The position numbers and the translations under genes were made by a program. Under the pieces are notes generated by a model. It had not been told where the DNA came from and made no database searches. It saw only the letters and a list, made by a program, of their open reading frames with translations. DNA of 64,000 bases from Pseudanabaena biceps (GTDB lineage Bacteria; Cyanobacteriota; Cyanobacteriia; Pseudanabaenales; Pseudanabaenaceae): contig JAATWA010000001.1 in assembly GCA_013361095.1 (NCBI GenBank), positions 2,272,501 through 2,336,500 of the forward strand. The letters run 5' to 3'. Shown here in pieces: positions 27,288-35,921 of the stretch (the stretch's first letter is position 1; every line of letters starts with the position of its first letter).

Positions 27288-28181
27288 ATGCTCAATGCCG
27301 TTGTCAAATGGTCGATCGCGCAGCGTTGGCTAGTAGTGATTGCCTCAATCTTAATCTTACTATGGGGATTTCGGGTATTAACCCAGATGCCATTAGACGT
27401 ATTTCCTAACTTTGCGCCACCACAGGTAGAGATTCAAACTGAGGCGACAGGGCTAGCTCCTGAAGAAGTGGAATCGCTGGTGACAAGACCGATTGAGAGC
27501 GCTATTAATGGAACTCCTGGTGTAGAAAAGGTGCGTTCATCTTCGGCAGTGGGCATTTCGGTTGTAAAAGTAATTTTTACATGGGATACAGATATCTATC
27601 GGGCGAGACAGTTAGTTACAGAGCGATTGCAACAGGCTCAGAGCCAGTTACCTAAAGGTGTAGGTATACCGCAGATTTCTCCGATTAGTTCTCCAATTGG
27701 GGCGATCGCTAAATTTGCTTTTACGATAGAAGAAGGTGGTAAAACAAACTTAATGGAAGTGCGGCGCATCGTTGATTGGCAGGTAAAAAATCGGCTGTTA
27801 GCTGTTTCAGGAGTAACGCAGGTTGTAATCTTTGGTGGTGATATTCGTCAGTATCAGGTATTAGTCGATCCAGCTAAATTGCAGCAGTACGATGTGACCT
27901 TATCAGAAGTTACTGAAGCTACCCGAAAAGCAAATGTGAATGCGGCGGGTGGATTCTTGACTAGTCCTGATCGAGAACTTTTGATACGCGGGATTGGACG
28001 GATTGAATCAGCAGAACAATTGCAGAAATCGGTAATTAAATCGCAAAAAGGAGTGCCAGTATTACTTAGTCAAGTTGCCGACATCAGAATTGGTTCGGAG
28101 CTAAAGCGAGGAGACGGCAACCTCAATGGGAAAAAATCGGTTGTGGTAATTGTGAACAAACAGCCGAACGCTGATACTCCT
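27288..28181 (+). pseudogene. CusA/CzcA-type RND metal pump, 5' part (interrupted by IS)
   Basis: 298 codons of a heavy-metal RND transporter. They include the first membrane helix (WLVVIASILILLWGFRVL) and the porter-domain signature MPLDVFPNFAPPQVEIQTEA. The frame continues 24 bases into the insertion sequence and stops at 28205 as a truncated 305-residue protein. Deleting the IS and one copy of GATACTCCT joins this part in frame with 29377-31569 (...NADTP-SVTRAV...), giving an expected 1028-residue pump, normal for CusA/CzcA. A truncated RND protomer with one helix cannot pump. Confidence 0.93.
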
Positions 28182-28264
28182 GGGAGCATCCCAATTAGGC
28201 ACTAAGTATAAATACTTAAGAGAAAACACAGGTAAAATAGTAACAAATTAACCCGTCTAAGCAA

Positions 28265-28483
28265 ATGACACCAGAAGAGCAAGCAAGACTCGAAGCCTGC
28301 ACCAGAGAGATCGCGGAAATCCTGTATCGGAATGCAGAAACAAAAGATGCCGAGCAATTGAAAACGCTAGAAGGCATAGAAATAGCCGTGAGGGAGCAAA
28401 TGCTGGAAAACGTCAGTCCAAACGTGGGAATTTTTTTATCGAAAAAAGCAGTGGGACAAAAGCAGGGAAAGAAAGAAAAGTAA
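28265..28483 (+). CDS. ISKra4-family transposase, N-terminal frame
   Basis: A 72-residue ORF beginning MTPEEQARLEACTREIAEIL, the usual N-terminus of cyanobacterial ISKra4 transposases. After VSPNVGIF it leaves the family pattern, which continues in the -1 frame as GNFFIEKSSGTKAGK. The change of frame occurs at T-TTT-TTA (28432-28438), a canonical -1 slippery heptamer read in the right phase. The full transposase is therefore probably made by programmed ribosomal frameshifting; a simple one-base deletion is the alternative. Confidence 0.85.
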   Translation: MTPEEQARLEACTREIAEILYRNAETKDAEQLKTLEGIEIAVREQMLENVSPNVGIFLSKKAVGQKQGKKEK

Positions 28484-28530
28484 AAAGCTGTATCGGCGAA
28501 CTAAAGCTGAAGAGCAAGCAAGCGAAGAAG

Positions 28531-29358
28531 TTGCAAGTAAAAGCAAGAGCGAGATTAAGCCCACAACTAGAAAAATGCTGCCTATTGGTAAGTGCTAGTG
28601 AGTCCTACGCCAGAACCACGATTAATGTTGAAGAATTGACAGGAATCAAGATCGGTCACAGCAGTCAACAACGATTAGTCCAAAAGCAGGAATTTCCAGA
28701 AATGACAACCACAGAAACAGTAGAAGAGATGAGTATTGATGGCGGGAAAGTGAGATTGCGAACCGAGCAAGGAAAAAAGTGTGAGTGGAAAGACTACAAA
28801 GCTGTAAATGCTCAAGGGACAATCGCCGCCTATTTTCTCAATAATCAAGGTTTAGTTGATTGGGTACAAAAACAACCATTAGCCGAAATATTCTCTTGTC
28901 TTGGCGATGGACATGACGGTATCTGGAATTTATTTACAGCCATAGCGCCTTCAGAGCAAAGGTTTGAAATACTCGATTGGTATCATTTGAAAGAACACCT
29001 TTATAATGTTGGTGGTTCTTTGCGCCGTCTAACTAAGGCTGAAGATTTCCTCTGGCAAGGCGATGTTGAGGCGACTATGATTCTGTTCGCAGACTGTAAA
29101 TTCAAACGGGCTATCAATTTTCTCGATTATTTACGCAATCATCGTCATCGCATCCCTGAGTATGGTTATCTACAGCAACAGGGGCTTACTATTGGCTCAG
29201 GCTCTGTTGAATCAACGGTTAAGCAGATTGGTCGTCGGATTAAGATTTCTGGCGCTCAGTGGAATAAGTCCAATGTTGCTCAAGTTTTGAAACATCGTTG
29301 CGCTTATCTTAATGGCTATTTCTATTCTTCTAAGTATAATTACTCAGTGCCTAATTGA
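28531..29358 (+). CDS. ISKra4-family transposase, catalytic frame
   Basis: 275 residues, with the frame open further upstream to the slippery site near 28438. The DDE-type catalytic elements are visible: EEMSIDGGKVRLRT (first Asp), CLGDGHDGIWNLF (second Asp) and IGSGSVESTVKQ (Glu). LDWYHLKEHLY and KISGAQWNKSNVAQVLKHRC are family-typical. The listed ATG is internal, so translation in the cell more likely enters by frameshift from the 28265 ORF. All catalytic residues are present, so the element may be active. Confidence 0.9.
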   Translation: MQVKARARLSPQLEKCCLLVSASESYARTTINVEELTGIKIGHSSQQRLVQKQEFPEMTTTETVEEMSIDGGKVRLRTEQGKKCEWKDYKAVNAQGTIAAYFLNNQGLVDWVQKQPLAEIFSCLGDGHDGIWNLFTAIAPSEQRFEILDWYHLKEHLYNVGGSLRRLTKAEDFLWQGDVEATMILFADCKFKRAINFLDYLRNHRHRIPEYGYLQQQGLTIGSGSVESTVKQIGRRIKISGAQWNKSNVAQVLKHRCAYLNGYFYSSKYNYSVPN

Positions 29359-29376
29359 GATGCTCCCGATACTCCT

Positions 29377-31569
29377 TCTGTTACTAGAGCCGTAGAAGTA
29401 GCGATCGCGGAAATTAAACAGGGATTGCCAAGTGATGTCAAAGTTGAAACTACTTTTCGCCAAGAAGAATTTATCGAGGCATCCCTTAAAAATGTTGAGG
29501 AATCCTTGCGGGATGGCACGATTATTGTATCCGTCGTTTTGATTCTGTTTTTGATGAATTGGCGCACCGCCGTAATTTCTTTGAGCGCGATTCCAATTTC
29601 GCTATTGCTAGGAATGATGGTGCTGTCATGGACAGGACAAGGTATCAACACGATGACATTGGGAGGATTAGCCGTAGCGATCGGTTCGGTGGTAGATGAT
29701 GCGATCGTGGATATGGAAAATGTCTATCGCCGTTTGCGAGAGAATCAACTTGCAGGTACACCATTACCGCCATTGGAAGTCGTTTTTAACGGCTCAGTAG
29801 AAGTCCGCGTTAGTGTTCTTTTTTCGACGGTAATTATTGCCGTGATATTTGCGCCAATTTTTGCCCTGTCGGGAGTGGAAGGTCGAATTTTTACGCCGAT
29901 GGGTGTCGCTTATTTGCTCTCGATTGTTGCCTCGACCCTAGTAGCACTAACCCTAACTCCTGCTCTCTGTGCCTTACTTTTGGTAAATCGCCCCTTACCT
30001 CCCGATGAGACTTGGTTAGCGCATAAATCTCAACAGGTTTATCGTCCTGCTTTAGTCTTCGCCATTCGTCGCCCTAGTATTGTTTTGGGAGTAGCGATCG
30101 CCGCTTTGATTGCTTCGATGATTATCTTGCCGTCCCTTGGTCGAGTATTTTTACCCGAATTTCAAGAGCGATCGCTGGTTATTTCCACGATTCTCTATCC
30201 TGGAGTTTCACTGGAAACCACTAATCAGGTTAGTTTGGTTGTGCAAGAACATCTTAAAGATGATAACCATTTTGACGCTTTGCAACTGCGATCGGGACGC
30301 GCCCCTGGGGATAGTGATGTGGGCGGCGTTAACTTTGCCGAACTAGATGTGGAACTCAGTGAATCAGGTGTGAAAAAGCGTGAGGAAAGTGTCGAAATTC
30401 TTCGCAAGGAATTTGCAAAAATCCCAGGGGTGGCGGTAAATATTGGCGGATTTATTTCCCATCGACTTGATGAGGTGCTTTCTGGCGTACGAAGTGCGAT
30501 CGCCGTCAAAATTTTTGGTGCGGATTTAGAGCAATTGCGAACCATTGGTCAACAAGTGCAATCGGCGATGAATAACGTCAATGGGATTGTAGATTTGCAA
30601 GTGGAACCACAAGTACCGATTAAACAATTACAGATTCGCTTCGATCGCGATGCTGCATCTCGTTATGGATTACAAGTCGGGAATTTGGCAGAAACTATTG
30701 AAACGGCTCTGAATGGTAATATTGTCTCTCAAGTTTTAGAGCAACAGCAGGTATTTGACTTACTTGTATGGCTAAAAGAAGATTCGCGCAATAATCTGGA
30801 AACCATCAGCAATCTGTTGGTAGATGTGCCTGATGGCAAGAAAGTGCCACTTTCACAAGTTGCTAAAGTTTCCTTTGGTGAGGGTCCAAATACAATTAAT
30901 CGCGAAAACGTTTCGCGTCTGATTGTCGTATCCGCCAATGTGAATGGTCGAGATTTAGGCTCGGTGATTAAAGATATTCGCGATCGCATTAAGACTCAAG
31001 TGCAATTACCCTCTGGTTATTACATCCAATACGGCGGTCAGTTTGAATCTCAAGAACGCGCGACTGAGACTTTATTATTTGCAGGGGCGATCGCCTTTTT
31101 TGCCATCACCATCTTGATTTACTTCGCAGTTAAATCTATCCCAGCTACTTTTATGATCATGATTAATCTTCCACTTGCTCTCGTTGGTGGTGTAATATCT
31201 GTAGCACTGGGAGGTGGGATTATCTCAGTCGCTTCAATGGTAGGGTTTATTACGCTTTTTGGAGTTGCGACTAGAAATGGATTGCTGTTAGTGGATAACT
31301 ACAACACTAAATTAGCCAAGGGAATACCCTTACAAACGGTACTAGTAGAAGGTTCCCTAGAACGCCTTGTTGCCATCCTGATGACTGCCCTCTCTTCAGC
31401 CTTGGGCATGGTTCCGCTAGTTATTGGTACTGGAGCAGGCAAAGAGATTCTACAACCGTTAGCGGTTGTAGTTTTAGGCGGGTTGTTTACTTCGACAGCC
31501 CTCACCTTGCTGGTTTTACCAGCTTTGTATTCCCAGTTTGGGAAATACATCATTCCAACTTCCAATTAG
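29377..31569 (+). pseudogene. CusA/CzcA-type RND metal pump, 3' part (interrupted by IS)
   Basis: 730 codons that continue the pump after the IS. They include membrane helices from about LRDGTIIVSVVLILFLMNW onward, the helix-4 motif GGLAVAIGSVVDDAIVDMEN with the proton-relay Asp residues, and later GGQFESQERATETLLFAG and MVGFITLFGVATRNGLLLVDN. Without the IS it would be in frame with 27288-28181. Alone it can only start at an internal codon (ATG 29425) and lacks the first porter half. No other damage is visible, so precise excision would restore the gene. Confidence 0.93.
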
Positions 31570-31600
31570 AAGACGCGGTGCAAAGCGCCACATCTTCTAA
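31566..31600 (+). terminator. Hairpin overlapping the pump gene stop
   Basis: TTAGAAGA / TCTTCTAA arms with an inner GGTGC-AAA-GCGCC part, followed by a T run. The stop TAG (31567-31569) lies in the left arm. Confidence 0.6.
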
Positions 31601-31632
31601 CTTTTTTGATTTTTTAAAATACAAGGAAATCT

Positions 31633-32130
31633 ATGCGATTATTTCAACCGATTCTTCTCAGTCTAAGTTTGGCTAGTTTAACTGTACTAGCAGCCTGTAG
31701 TAACAGTACCCCAACTACAACCTCAACACCTATAACTACGGTAGCTAAGTCCGTTGAGACACCTAAAGTTAGTTCTGCTCCTAGCATGGCAAAATCTGAA
31801 ACTAAGAGTGATAATTCTAAAAAGGGAGGACAGGTGATTGAATCAGGAATCTATCATTTAGAGTTAGTTCCAGAGCCTGAAGAGAATAGTATCCATCTTG
31901 ATTTCTTTCTGCAAAAGAGCGACAATCATGAAGCAATTCCTGATGCCAAGGTAACTGCACAGGTACAGCTACCTGATGGCACTCAAAAGACTTTAGATCT
32001 AAAATATGATGCTGATGGAAAGCATTATGCAGGGTTGCTACCGAGCAAAGCGACAGGTGAGTACAAAGTTGCATTTTTATCCGATATCAAAGGTGAAAAG
32101 GTAAATGGTCGGTTTAGTTTTAATAGATAA
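31633..32130 (+). CDS. Lipoprotein with a YtkA-like domain
   Basis: A 165-residue lipoprotein. The signal peptide ends in a lipobox LAAC with Cys at about residue 21. A Thr/Ser-rich linker (about 22-65) follows, then a beta-rich YtkA-like/CopC-like domain (about 70-165, with LELVPEPEENSIHLDFFL and DGTQKTLDLKYDADGKHY). Such proteins often accompany metal-resistance systems, and here it follows the RND pump by 63 bases. It probably sits on the periplasmic side of a membrane. A direct metal-binding role is not shown: it has few His or Met residues. Confidence 0.75.
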   Translation: MRLFQPILLSLSLASLTVLAACSNSTPTTTSTPITTVAKSVETPKVSSAPSMAKSETKSDNSKKGGQVIESGIYHLELVPEPEENSIHLDFFLQKSDNHEAIPDAKVTAQVQLPDGTQKTLDLKYDADGKHYAGLLPSKATGEYKVAFLSDIKGEKVNGRFSFNR

Positions 32131-32191
32131 GATAATTTCATCTTGATTTCATTTTCTTGTTTTAAACGAGTTTTACTTCCTTCTGAGTGAA

Positions 32192-32292
32192 TAATTAGCG
32201 GTGCAAGGCTTTGCCGCGCACCGCTAATTAGATTGCTTTGCGCTGAAATGAAACTTTTCTCTGTACTACTTAAAGCCTCAAGAGGCTGTATT
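32192..32292. repeat. Hairpin and a type C end
   Basis: 32192-32230 has arms TAATTAGCGGTGC / GCACCGCTAATTA. It is followed by a deleted type C copy with CTCTGTACTACTTAAAGCCT and the end GAGGCTGTA. Confidence 0.6.
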
Positions 32293-32305
32293 CACTTTAT
32301 AACGT

Positions 32306-34354
32306 TTATTCTTTTGGTGGTAAGGGCGTAGTTGATAAGATTTTAGAAATATCCCATATATTGACATTGCGATCTTGGCTACTGCTTACTAATTTCGTTT
32401 CGTCTGGACTGATTGCCAGAGAAGTAACCAGATCTTCATGACCGATTAAATCCCAAATGGCAGACTTAGTTTGTAAATTCCAAATACGAATAAAATTTGG
32501 TTTCTCTTTGCTACCGCTAAATAAGTAATTACCGTCACTGGAAATTGCGATCGCGCCAATCTCACTCTCAAAACCAGTAAGCGTAAATAACTGCTTACCT
32601 GAATCCAAATCCCATACCCTAATTACTTGATCATTACCTCCACTAATTACCCGTTTGCCATCGGGCGTAATAATTACCGCCGTTACACCATCTGTATGTC
32701 CTTTTAAGTCGTGTAAAGTTTTACCTGTATCCACATCCCAGATCTTTAGAGTCTTATCGCGACTCGCACTAACTACCCGCTTACCGTCAGGAGAAATAGC
32801 CACGCTCCAAACCCGATCGCTATGTCCTGTGAGAGTTTGGCGAAGCTTCCCCGTTGAGATTTGCCAAAGTCTCACAGTATTGTCATAACTGCCACTAGCA
32901 AGCAGATCAAAGGCGGGAGCGATCGCCAAACTATTAATTAAATTAGTATGCCCGCTGAGGGTCTTGACCACTTTCCCAGAAGCGATATCAATGATTTTGA
33001 TATTTTTGTCTTGACCTGCGGTGATGATCTGGCGATCGCTCAGAAATAGAACTGAGCGCACCCAACCGCCTTGGTCTTTAATTTCCTTAATGGGACTAGG
33101 TTTGTCATCTACCAAGTCCCAGATTTTCACCGTGCCATCATCACTGGCGCTGGCGATCGCCTTTCCGTCAGGGCTAATGGCAACATCCAAAACCGCATCT
33201 TGATGGGCTTCCAAAAATCGATAAGGAGTTAAGCGCTTTTGTTGAAATACAGGCAACTGAATATTGATCTCTTCAAATTGACCGAGCGCTGAAACCTTAA
33301 TTACAGTGCCGATGCTCAACCCCATAACTGCCGCCACTATTACCGATACCGTCAGCAAAACTGGCGAAGTGGGTCGGCGAGTGGATTCTTTAATAGCTCG
33401 CTTGACTAGTTTGCGTTTTGCCTTAGTTTTACTGCTTGATTCAAGCTGATCAATTTGCTCAATCTCTTTGATGATCTTTAAAATAGCTTCGCAGTTAATT
33501 GGGCGATCAGTGGGTTTACGCGCAATTAGCACATCAATTAAATCGGCAAATTCTTCAGAAATATCAGGAGCTTGCGATCGCCACTCAAACACATCGCGAT
33601 CGGGATTGTAAGTATCTAGAGGATATTTGCCCGTCACCAAATGAATCATCGTACAGCCGAGGGCATAAAAATCCGATTGTGGCACGGCAAAGCCTTTCTC
33701 TTGTTCGGGCGCAGTGTAGCCAACCGAGCAAATACTGGTAACTCCCTGCACCCCGCCAATTTTGGCTAAATAGGTATGGGTCGCCTCCCGCGCCGTCCCA
33801 AAATCAATTAAAACCAGTTGTCCCGACGGTGACAACATTATATTGGCGGGCTTGATATCACGGTGTAGATATTGTTTGCGATGCACTACTGCCAAAATTT
33901 CGACTAATTGCTTCAACCAGACGATCGCCCGTTTTTGCGCGATCGGACTTTTTTGGCGTTGATAAATCCATTGTTCGAGATTTAATCCCTCGATTTTTTG
34001 CATGATGATGCCATGCAACATCGTGCCATCTTCCAGATGATGATGCACATAGGTTTCAATTTTGGGTATCCCTGCATGTTCAATCTGCCCTAGCACAAAA
34101 GCTTCTTGCTGAAACAATGACACAGCTTTACTATCACTGTTCAAATCCTGTTTGAGAATTTTGAGGATTTTAGGCTTGCCTGTCGCATCAATGGCTTCAT
34201 AAACTACCCCAAAGCCGCCCGCATCACTTAATAATTGGGTAACTGCATAACTATCATCAATTAATAGTGGCGTTCCACATCCCTGACAGGTTGGGTAATT
34301 GTCATTGTCAGGATGATTGGGGGTAGGGCAATTGGGGTTAATGCATAAACGCAT
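32306..34354 (-). CDS. Serine/threonine protein kinase with WD40 propeller
   Basis: A 682-residue protein. An N-terminal four-Cys zinc ribbon (CINPNCP...CQGCG, residues 3-27) is followed by a Ser/Thr kinase domain (about 35-300) with GGFGVVYEA, LHRDIKPANIML (about 160-171) and LIDFGTA. A basic juxtamembrane region leads to one membrane helix (about 327-350). Seven WD40 repeats (about 385-675) follow, enough for one complete beta-propeller. The topology suggests a cytoplasmic kinase with an external propeller sensor. All the kinase catalytic residues are visible. Substrates are unknown. It is isolated from the second kinase at 41395. Confidence 0.93.
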   Translation of the reverse strand: MRLCINPNCPTPNHPDNDNYPTCQGCGTPLLIDDSYAVTQLLSDAGGFGVVYEAIDATGKPKILKILKQDLNSDSKAVSLFQQEAFVLGQIEHAGIPKIETYVHHHLEDGTMLHGIIMQKIEGLNLEQWIYQRQKSPIAQKRAIVWLKQLVEILAVVHRKQYLHRDIKPANIMLSPSGQLVLIDFGTAREATHTYLAKIGGVQGVTSICSVGYTAPEQEKGFAVPQSDFYALGCTMIHLVTGKYPLDTYNPDRDVFEWRSQAPDISEEFADLIDVLIARKPTDRPINCEAILKIIKEIEQIDQLESSSKTKAKRKLVKRAIKESTRRPTSPVLLTVSVIVAAVMGLSIGTVIKVSALGQFEEINIQLPVFQQKRLTPYRFLEAHQDAVLDVAISPDGKAIASASDDGTVKIWDLVDDKPSPIKEIKDQGGWVRSVLFLSDRQIITAGQDKNIKIIDIASGKVVKTLSGHTNLINSLAIAPAFDLLASGSYDNTVRLWQISTGKLRQTLTGHSDRVWSVAISPDGKRVVSASRDKTLKIWDVDTGKTLHDLKGHTDGVTAVIITPDGKRVISGGNDQVIRVWDLDSGKQLFTLTGFESEIGAIAISSDGNYLFSGSKEKPNFIRIWNLQTKSAIWDLIGHEDLVTSLAISPDETKLVSSSQDRNVNIWDISKILSTTPLPPKE

Positions 34355-34424
34355 GATTTTTAAAACCTTGCCAGCCTAAACTTACTAGCAATTCTCAATT
34401 ACTTTAAACTTAACTATATCGCTA

Positions 34425-34500
34425 CAGCGCTTTGCGCTTTCTTAAAACTCCAGAGAAATTTTGAAAGGCTGGCTTTGCCAGCCTTTCAAAATTTCTCTGG
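34425..34500. repeat. Type C repeat, left part
   Basis: The end CTACAGCGCTTTGCGC is followed by a hairpin (34450-34500) with arms CCAGAGAAATTTTGAAAGGC.. around GGC-TTT-GCC. The right outer end is absent: a type F element begins directly at 34501. Confidence 0.65.
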
Positions 34501-34599
34501 TATAACTGCGGTCACGATTAAACTCAGAAGACCAGTAGCGGCGCAAAGCGCCGCTACTGGTCTTCTGAGTTTTATGTCCTATTAGTGACCGCAGTTATA
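34501..34599. mobile_element. MITE-like element type F, 99 bp
   Basis: Perfect 15-bp terminal inverted repeats TATAACTGCGGTCAC / GTGACCGCAGTTATA. The inner hairpin (34520-34572) has arms AAACTCAGAAGACCAGTAGC.. around GGCGC-AAA-GCGCC. It abuts a type C remnant on the left and a type B remnant on the right, forming a nested cluster. A second 99-bp copy is at 61001-61099. Confidence 0.8.
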
Positions 34600-34600
34600 C

Positions 34601-34682
34601 TTGGCTTTCAAAAACCAATTTTGGGGTTTTCTGTGCCGAAGACGCTGAAAACCCCAAAATTGGTTTCATAATGAGAACTGCT
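34601..34682. repeat. Type B repeat, partial
   Basis: It carries GGCTTTCAAAAACCAATTTT, an imperfect inner hairpin (GGGGTTTTCTGTGCC / GACGCTGAAAACCCC) and the right end TTTCATAATGAGAACTGCTG. The left end is missing. Confidence 0.65.
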
Positions 34683-34714
34683 GTATCGCTAGCGCTAGCA
34701 TAGTCAACTAATTC

Positions 34715-35611
34715 ATGATCGAATACGTCACAACACTCTTTATCAATGCAGCTATCTTTGCGCTGTTTAGTTTGGGGCTAAATTTGCAATGGGGATTTGC
34801 AGGATTAGTTAACTTCGGTCATGTCGCCTTTATGACTATTGGTGCATATACAACCGTACTACTTAGCCTAAATGGTGTGCCTTGGTTCTTCGCTTTTTTG
34901 ATTGCGGCGGCGATCGCAGGTTTACTGGGGATTGTGGTTGGTAGTACGGCTCTAAAATTGCGTGAAGACTACTTAGGTATCGTCACCATCGGTGTATCGG
35001 AAATGGTGCGCCTGTTTGTCAATAATGAAGAGTGGCTGACCAAAGGCACAAAGGGCGTGCAGGACTTTCCCTTACCATTGGTAAATCTAGTCTCGCGTCA
35101 ATATTATTCCTTTGTCCTCGCTGCCCTCTTACTTTTTGTGGTGGCAATCGTATATTGGCGTTTGGAGTGGTTAGTGAGATCGCCTTGGGGGAGAGTCTTA
35201 AAAGCCATTCGCGAAGATGAAGAAGTGGTGAAAGCTCTAGGTAAAAACGTATTTTGGTATAAGTTACAAGCCTTTGCGATCGGTGGAGCAATTGGAGGGC
35301 TGGCTGGCTCATTTTATGCATGGCAATTAACCACTATCTATCCTGACAACTTCATTTCTCTGATCACCTTCCAAGCATGGACAATTATCACGATTGGTGG
35401 TGCAGGAAATAATCTCGGCGTTTTGTTAGGAGCTGCCGTCTTCCAGTTTTACAATGCTATCCCCAGATTTTTACCAGAACAACTGCGGGCTGATGGTGGC
35501 AGATTTGAGGCAATCCAGCTAATTTTGATTGGTGTTACTTTGATTTTGCTGATGGTATGGCGACCACAGGGACTCTTAGGCAATAAAAAAGAGTTAACCC
35601 TAAACCGATAG
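34715..35611 (+). CDS. Branched-chain amino acid ABC transporter permease (LivM/NatD type)
   Basis: A 298-residue permease of the LivM family with about nine membrane helices. It has LNLQWGFAGLVNFGHVAFM near the N-terminus and the cytoplasmic EAA-like loop SPWGRVLKAIREDEEVVKALG (about residues 153-173) that contacts the ATPase. It would move hydrophobic amino acids across the inner membrane with a second permease, a binding protein and ATPases. None of those partners is adjacent; scattered nat genes are known in cyanobacteria. The last codons lie in the hairpin at 35606-35648. Confidence 0.9.
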   Translation: MIEYVTTLFINAAIFALFSLGLNLQWGFAGLVNFGHVAFMTIGAYTTVLLSLNGVPWFFAFLIAAAIAGLLGIVVGSTALKLREDYLGIVTIGVSEMVRLFVNNEEWLTKGTKGVQDFPLPLVNLVSRQYYSFVLAALLLFVVAIVYWRLEWLVRSPWGRVLKAIREDEEVVKALGKNVFWYKLQAFAIGGAIGGLAGSFYAWQLTTIYPDNFISLITFQAWTIITIGGAGNNLGVLLGAAVFQFYNAIPRFLPEQLRADGGRFEAIQLILIGVTLILLMVWRPQGLLGNKKELTLNR

Positions 35612-35648
35612 TTAAAGGGGCGTGCAAAGCACGCCCCTTTAACTATCG
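35606..35648 (+). terminator. Terminator overlapping the permease stop
   Basis: Arms CGATAGTTAAAGGGGCGTGC / GCACGCCCCTTTAACTATCG, centre GC-AAA-GC. The stop TAG (35609-35611) is in the left arm. Confidence 0.7.
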
Positions 35649-35670
35649 ATTGATTTTGCCTATACAAACC

Positions 35671-35726
35671 AAAAAACAAGATGCGATTGGTGGCGCTTCG
35701 CGCCGCCAATCGCATCTTGTTTTTTT
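35671..35726. repeat. Perfect hairpin upstream of tRNA-Arg
   Basis: Arms AAAAAACAAGATGCGATTGG.. / ..CCAATCGCATCTTGTTTTTT around GGCGC-TTC-GCGCC. A long T run on the right makes it terminator-like as well. Confidence 0.7.
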
Positions 35727-35755
35727 TAGCTACTGACAAATAAAAATATTTTTAC

Positions 35756-35783
35756 TTGTCAATATTGCTCATTGTGCTATTAT
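35756..35783 (+). promoter_or_regulatory. Promoter of tRNA-Arg
   Basis: TTGTCA (35756-35761), a 16-base spacer and TATTAT (35778-35783), with the tRNA starting 17 bases later. Confidence 0.65.
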
Positions 35784-35799
35784 TAGATTCGCAAGTTAA

Positions 35800-35873
35800 G
35801 GGCTTGTAGCTCAGTGGACTAGAGCACGTGGCTACGGACCACGGTGTCGGGGGTTCGAATCCCTCCTGGCCCG
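35800..35873 (+). tRNA. tRNA-Arg (anticodon ACG)
   Basis: 74 nt including the discriminator G. The D-arm TAGCTCAG..AGAGCA, the anticodon loop CT-ACG-GA in stem CGTGG/CCACG, and the T-arm GGGGGTTCGAATCCCTC are all clear. ACG (read as ICG after deamination) decodes CGU/CGC/CGA. The acceptor stem GGGCTTG / CTGGCCC has a U-G pair and a U-U mismatch at 6-67. CCA is not encoded. Confidence 0.95.
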
Positions 35874-35880
35874 TCCAAAT

Positions 35881-35917
35881 AAATAAAAAAGCAGCACCTA
35901 GTGCTGCTTTTTTATTT
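35881..35917 (+). terminator. Terminator of tRNA-Arg
   Basis: AAATAAAAAAGCAGCAC / GTGCTGCTTTTTTATTT with a short loop and T run, eight bases after the tRNA. It may also serve the convergent LCP gene ending at 35922. Confidence 0.85.
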
Positions 35918-35921
35918 ATCT

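Larger units (their letters stand above)
28173..29376 (+). mobile_element. ISKra4-family insertion sequence with 9-bp target duplication
   Basis: The IS spans 28182-29367 (1186 bp). Terminal inverted repeats are GGGAGCATCCCAATTAGGCA and, read from the other end, GGGAGCATCTCAATTAGGCA (one mismatch in the first 20, similarity continuing a few bases). Both sides carry the direct repeat GATACTCCT (28173-28181 and 29368-29376). It encodes a two-frame transposase. The clean duplication and restorable target gene indicate a recent insertion. Confidence 0.95.
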
